NCBI RefSeq assembly: GCF_014281055.1
Contig: NZ_JACRSE010000006.1
Span: forward strand, 1-64,000
DNA: 64,000 nt
Source of the DNA: Fluviispira vulneris
GTDB lineage: Bacteria > Bdellovibrionota_B > Oligoflexia > Silvanigrellales > Silvanigrellaceae
Direction of reading: 5' to 3'
Positions 61,459 to 64,000 of this stretch are shown piece after piece; position 1 is the first letter of the stretch, and each line of letters opens with the position of its first letter. The notes beneath the pieces are model-generated. The model was not told where the DNA came from, ran no database searches, and saw only the letters and a program-made list of their open reading frames with translations. The position numbers and the translations under genes were made by a program.

Positions 61459-62655
61459 TTACGCCTTTTTCGCTTCACCTGAATATTTAATATTATCGCT
61501 TTGAGTTTCGTCTTGAAAAAGATCGTCTTTTAAATTTTCAACTATATTATCAACACTTTTCTTTAAATCTACAAAAGAAACACCTGTATCACTTTCAACA
61601 TGAAAGGATCCGCTTTCCAGCGATTCATTTTCTTTTATTTCAATTTTTGAAACTTCTTTTTTGGCTTCAATATGACGTCGCAAACGAGTCGCATCATTTG
61701 AGTTCATTTCAATTGTAATTGAATTTTTTGAAGTATATGTTTTCAATATTTCATCAAAAAGGTGCGCTAAAGAAGCATCACTTGATTTTATTTGCTCCTT
61801 AAGTATTTTTTCACAACACAACTTTGTTAACTCAACAAATATATCTTTACCTTGTTTAATTAAAGAATCTCGTAACTCAGATAATCTATTTGCCACTTCG
61901 GAAATATTTTCAAATGCTCTGTTATATTTAGATTCTGCAGCAGCCATTCCGCGCTCTTCACCACTTAGATACCCATCACGTGATCCAGCTTCAAATCCTT
62001 CTTTTTTGCCAGTGGTAAATCCTTCTTCTTTACCTTCGTTAAAACCTGCATTTTTGGCTTCATTAAATATCTTTTCACTTTGTTCCTTTAATTTTAAAGT
62101 GCTGTCTTCAGTTTTCATTTCAATATTTTCTTCACTTTTAACTTCTGTTTGTTGCTCTGTTGGAACAAAACTGAGCTCTTGTTCTTTGTTACTTTTTTCC
62201 ACTGGCATACTTTTGTCAGGAGTTTTTACCTGCGGATCAGCTCCTGAATTTTCATTTCTCTTTTTATTCACATTGACTTCCATCTCATGTTCCATTTCAG
62301 ACAGTTCGAGAGCCATTGCCTCTTCCTCATCCATCATGGTACGTCTTCTGCGAATTTCCATTTCTTTTCGACCCTTTTCAAAATCCAAGGTCATATCTGT
62401 AGGCAGAAGCATCTTTGCACGACTGCCCAGCGGTTTTTTAAAATCTCGGGCTGCTGTGATTTTAACGTTCATCTCTTGCGGATCATGCATTTTTTGTAAA
62501 ATGACACTTTTACGAGGGTTATCAGGAAATATAACGGTTTGATCATTAAAATGCAGCCAAGGATATTTCTCAACCTCAAGCGTATCCATTAACTTTTTAT
62601 TTTCTTTTTTTATAAGTTTACCTGATTTTGAAACCACATATACCTCATTTATCAA
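61459..62655 (-). CDS. fliH: flagellar assembly protein FliH, long form
   Basis: 398 residues, well above typical FliH (about 230-260). The C-terminal half has the family features: a G-x3-G repeat run (AGFNEGKEEGFTTGKKEGFEAGSRDGYL split across about 212-245), then a helix and the FliH fold (LSELRDSLIKQGKDIF, CCEKILKEQI). The first about 190 residues are an extra region with an acidic, Met-rich helix (MDEEEAMALELSEMEHEMEV) of no known homology to me. Start TTG at 62655 overlaps the fliG stop; a GTG at 62637 with GAGG upstream is an alternative. FliH regulates FliI ATPase. Confidence 0.82.
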   Translation of the reverse strand: MINEVYVVSKSGKLIKKENKKLMDTLEVEKYPWLHFNDQTVIFPDNPRKSVILQKMHDPQEMNVKITAARDFKKPLGSRAKMLLPTDMTLDFEKGRKEMEIRRRRTMMDEEEAMALELSEMEHEMEVNVNKKRNENSGADPQVKTPDKSMPVEKSNKEQELSFVPTEQQTEVKSEENIEMKTEDSTLKLKEQSEKIFNEAKNAGFNEGKEEGFTTGKKEGFEAGSRDGYLSGEERGMAAAESKYNRAFENISEVANRLSELRDSLIKQGKDIFVELTKLCCEKILKEQIKSSDASLAHLFDEILKTYTSKNSITIEMNSNDATRLRRHIEAKKEVSKIEIKENESLESGSFHVESDTGVSFVDLKKSVDNIVENLKDDLFQDETQSDNIKYSGEAKKA

Positions 62656-63650
62656 ACGAGAGCATTTTCACCACTTGCAGAAATCACTATTTTGCCTTCA
62701 TCATTTAGACGCCGAGCCACTTGCACTATGGCAAATTGGGCTTGTTCCACATCGGAAATTTTTGCTGGCCCCATGATCGTCATTTCTTCGCGTAAATTCT
62801 CGGCTGCTTTTTGTGACATATTCTTAAATATCAACTCTTTCACACCTTCCGAAGCTGTTTTCAATGCAAGCTTTAATTGCTCAGGTTTCACTTCGCGCAT
62901 AACAGTTTGAATGCCACGATCATCAATTTTAATAAGGTCATCAAATACAAACATTAATTTCCGAATATTTTCTGCAAGATCAGGATCTCTTTCTTCAAGT
63001 CTATCAAGAATATTTTCTTCAGTTGCTTTATCCATTAGATTGAGCATTTCGACAATTGGCTCAATTCCACCCACTTTTGAACTCGTTACGTTACCTAGTT
63101 TTTGTATTTCGTTACGTAAAACATCATCAATCTCATCGATGATTTCTGGAGATACACTTTCTAAACTAGCAACTCTTAGGATTAATTCAGTATGTAAACT
63201 TTCGGGTAAAATCTTCAATGTTTCGCCAAATTTCTTAGGGTCAAGATGCGCTAAAATCAAGGCCATTGTTTGCGGATGTTCATTTCTTAAAAAATTTGCC
63301 AACATTTTTGGATCAATCAATTCGAGTGATTCTAAATTTGCATTCGATGTTAAGGACAATTCATCGATAAGTGCATTTGCTTGATCACTTTTAAATGCTG
63401 ACTCAATTAATTTTCTGGTGAAGTCGTTACTTCCTAAAAAATACTTTTTATTAGATTGAAGAATTTGATAAAACTCTTCCATGACCATGTCTATAGCATC
63501 GCTGTCAACTCGACCCAAACGGCTCATCGCGCTCCCGATGCGCTTGATTTCAAACTCAGTCATATGCTTGAAGATTTCTGCCGAAATCTCTTCACCAAAT
63601 GCTAGTAAAAGAATAGCCGCTTTTTGAGGGCCTGAATATTTTATGGCCAC
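62652..63650 (-). CDS. fliG: flagellar motor switch protein FliG
   Basis: About 332 residues, normal size. It is a component of the C-ring rotor that couples to the stator and sets rotation direction. It starts near YSGPQKAAILLLAFGEE, the FliG N-terminal motif. The middle domain contains NEHPQTMALILAHL (the EHPQ motif), and the C-terminal domain has VFDDLIKIDDRGIQTVMREV with the charged torque helix, then ILRAL-equivalent LKLALKTASEGVKELIFKNMS. GTG 63650 with the GGGGGGA SD is preferred to TTG 63662. It is the first gene of the operon; fliF is not next to it. Confidence 0.93.
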   Translation of the reverse strand: MAIKYSGPQKAAILLLAFGEEISAEIFKHMTEFEIKRIGSAMSRLGRVDSDAIDMVMEEFYQILQSNKKYFLGSNDFTRKLIESAFKSDQANALIDELSLTSNANLESLELIDPKMLANFLRNEHPQTMALILAHLDPKKFGETLKILPESLHTELILRVASLESVSPEIIDEIDDVLRNEIQKLGNVTSSKVGGIEPIVEMLNLMDKATEENILDRLEERDPDLAENIRKLMFVFDDLIKIDDRGIQTVMREVKPEQLKLALKTASEGVKELIFKNMSQKAAENLREEMTIMGPAKISDVEQAQFAIVQVARRLNDEGKIVISASGENALV

Positions 63651-63862
63651 GCTTCCCCCCAAGTTAATTCCGATACTTCTCAGTTTATAGCCAAAATTTT
63701 AACTGTAATAGAAAAAGTCAGCATTTCAGTCAAAAACTATTTAGGAAATTATTGCCAAGGTAAAATCAATTTTTTGGCTTATTTTTTTTGCACTCTTCTA
63801 ATTCAAGAAGCATGTTAAAATAAACTTAAAGTTTTCTATTTAATAATAGCTGAGAGATTATT

Positions 63863-64000
63863 ATGTTTAAATTTATCTCGTTCTTTATCAAAAAATTATT
63901 CTATATCTTATTAATCCAATTTTTTTTCATTCAGTATGCAAATGCTGAAATTCCTCCAGATATCAAAAAAATTATTTCCCGAGGGAAAATCATTGTTGCT
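63863..64000 (+). CDS. amino-acid-binding periplasmic protein (SBP_bac_3-like), truncated by the window end
   Basis: The first 46 codons of a gene that runs off the right edge. A signal peptide (LFYILLIQFFFIQYANA) is followed by EIPPDIKKIISRGKIIVA, the typical opening of family-3 extracellular solute-binding proteins (I-x-x-RGK-hydrophobic-VA). ATG 63863; SD is weak (TGAGAG). It is divergent from fliG with about 200 bp between. A family-3 assignment rests on only one motif. Confidence 0.6.
   Translation, partial: MFKFISFFIKKLFYILLIQFFFIQYANAEIPPDIKKIISRGKIIVA

Noticed and set aside
62006-62542. 178-codon plus-strand frame
   Set aside because: It is the complement of fliH; Ser/Leu-rich antisense of Glu/Lys-rich coding, and fliH fits operon overlaps and family motifs.

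Overview
The window is strongly A+T-rich, Gram-negative bacterial chromosome. Every gene carries ordinary Shine-Dalgarno sites, with many TTG and GTG starts. It encodes exported and outer-membrane proteins, periplasmic binding proteins and flagellar motor genes. Combining these with a CarF-type plasmalogen desaturase (best known from myxobacteria), a eukaryote-like isoleucyl-tRNA synthetase, an M9 collagenase and a phenylalanine hydroxylase suggests a low-G+C predatory or environmental lineage near Bdellovibrionota/Oligoflexia (for example Silvanigrellales). That assignment is inference from gene content; no rRNA is present to settle it. No tRNA, rRNA, CRISPR array, insertion sequence or prophage was seen.

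Layout. 1-639 is a very AT-rich flank. 640-8839 (minus) is a tandem array of five paralogous extracellular peptide/solute-binding lipoprotein-like proteins (SBP family 5) with no permease or ATPase nearby. 9040-10375 (plus) has a small unknown protein and the tRNA hydroxylase TrhO. 10372-15946 has an MFS exporter plus SDR pair (plus) flanked by two paralogous alpha/beta hydrolases (minus) and an FAD amine-oxidase-like protein. 15964-20245 has RsgA and an extended MutS2. 20246-20681 holds a 96-bp tandem duplication and a large hairpin. 20682-25704 has a LysM protein and three tandem copies of a membrane-anchored TPR protein, each preceded by the same 81-bp sequence. 26058-32833 has IF-1, a small membrane peptide, a PAP2 phosphatase, an MscS channel, arginine decarboxylase with FolD, and an EamA transporter.

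33027-36817 (minus) is a compact four-gene cluster of two homologous secreted subunits, a pilus-chaperone-like protein and an outer-membrane barrel. It looks like a divergent chaperone/usher-type surface-structure system and is the best candidate for an undescribed system here. 36933-44552 continues with a barrel-like exported protein, phenylalanine hydroxylase, CorA, ribosomal protein S4, signal peptidase I and IleRS. 44811-50169 (minus) has small exported proteins, trigger factor, a UDG-fold-like protein, CarF, a Bcp peroxiredoxin and an RdgC-like protein. 50690-53857 encodes a secreted M9 collagenase. 54188-59035 has a small secreted peptide, a proline-rich anchored protein, a patatin with a receiver-like N-terminus and a THUMP rRNA methyltransferase.

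59004-63650 (minus) is a tightly overlapping flagellar operon: fliG, fliH, fliI, fliJ and a motE-like gene, with the rRNA methyltransferase overlapping its end. A truncated amino-acid-binding protein gene leaves the right edge.

Regulatory structure visible in the sequence includes a hairpin that sequesters the ribosome-binding site of the Ala/Lys-rich protein just after tig, a long leader hairpin before ileS, a leader hairpin before speA, and a hairpin family sharing loop sequence at two distant sites (20431 and 53931).
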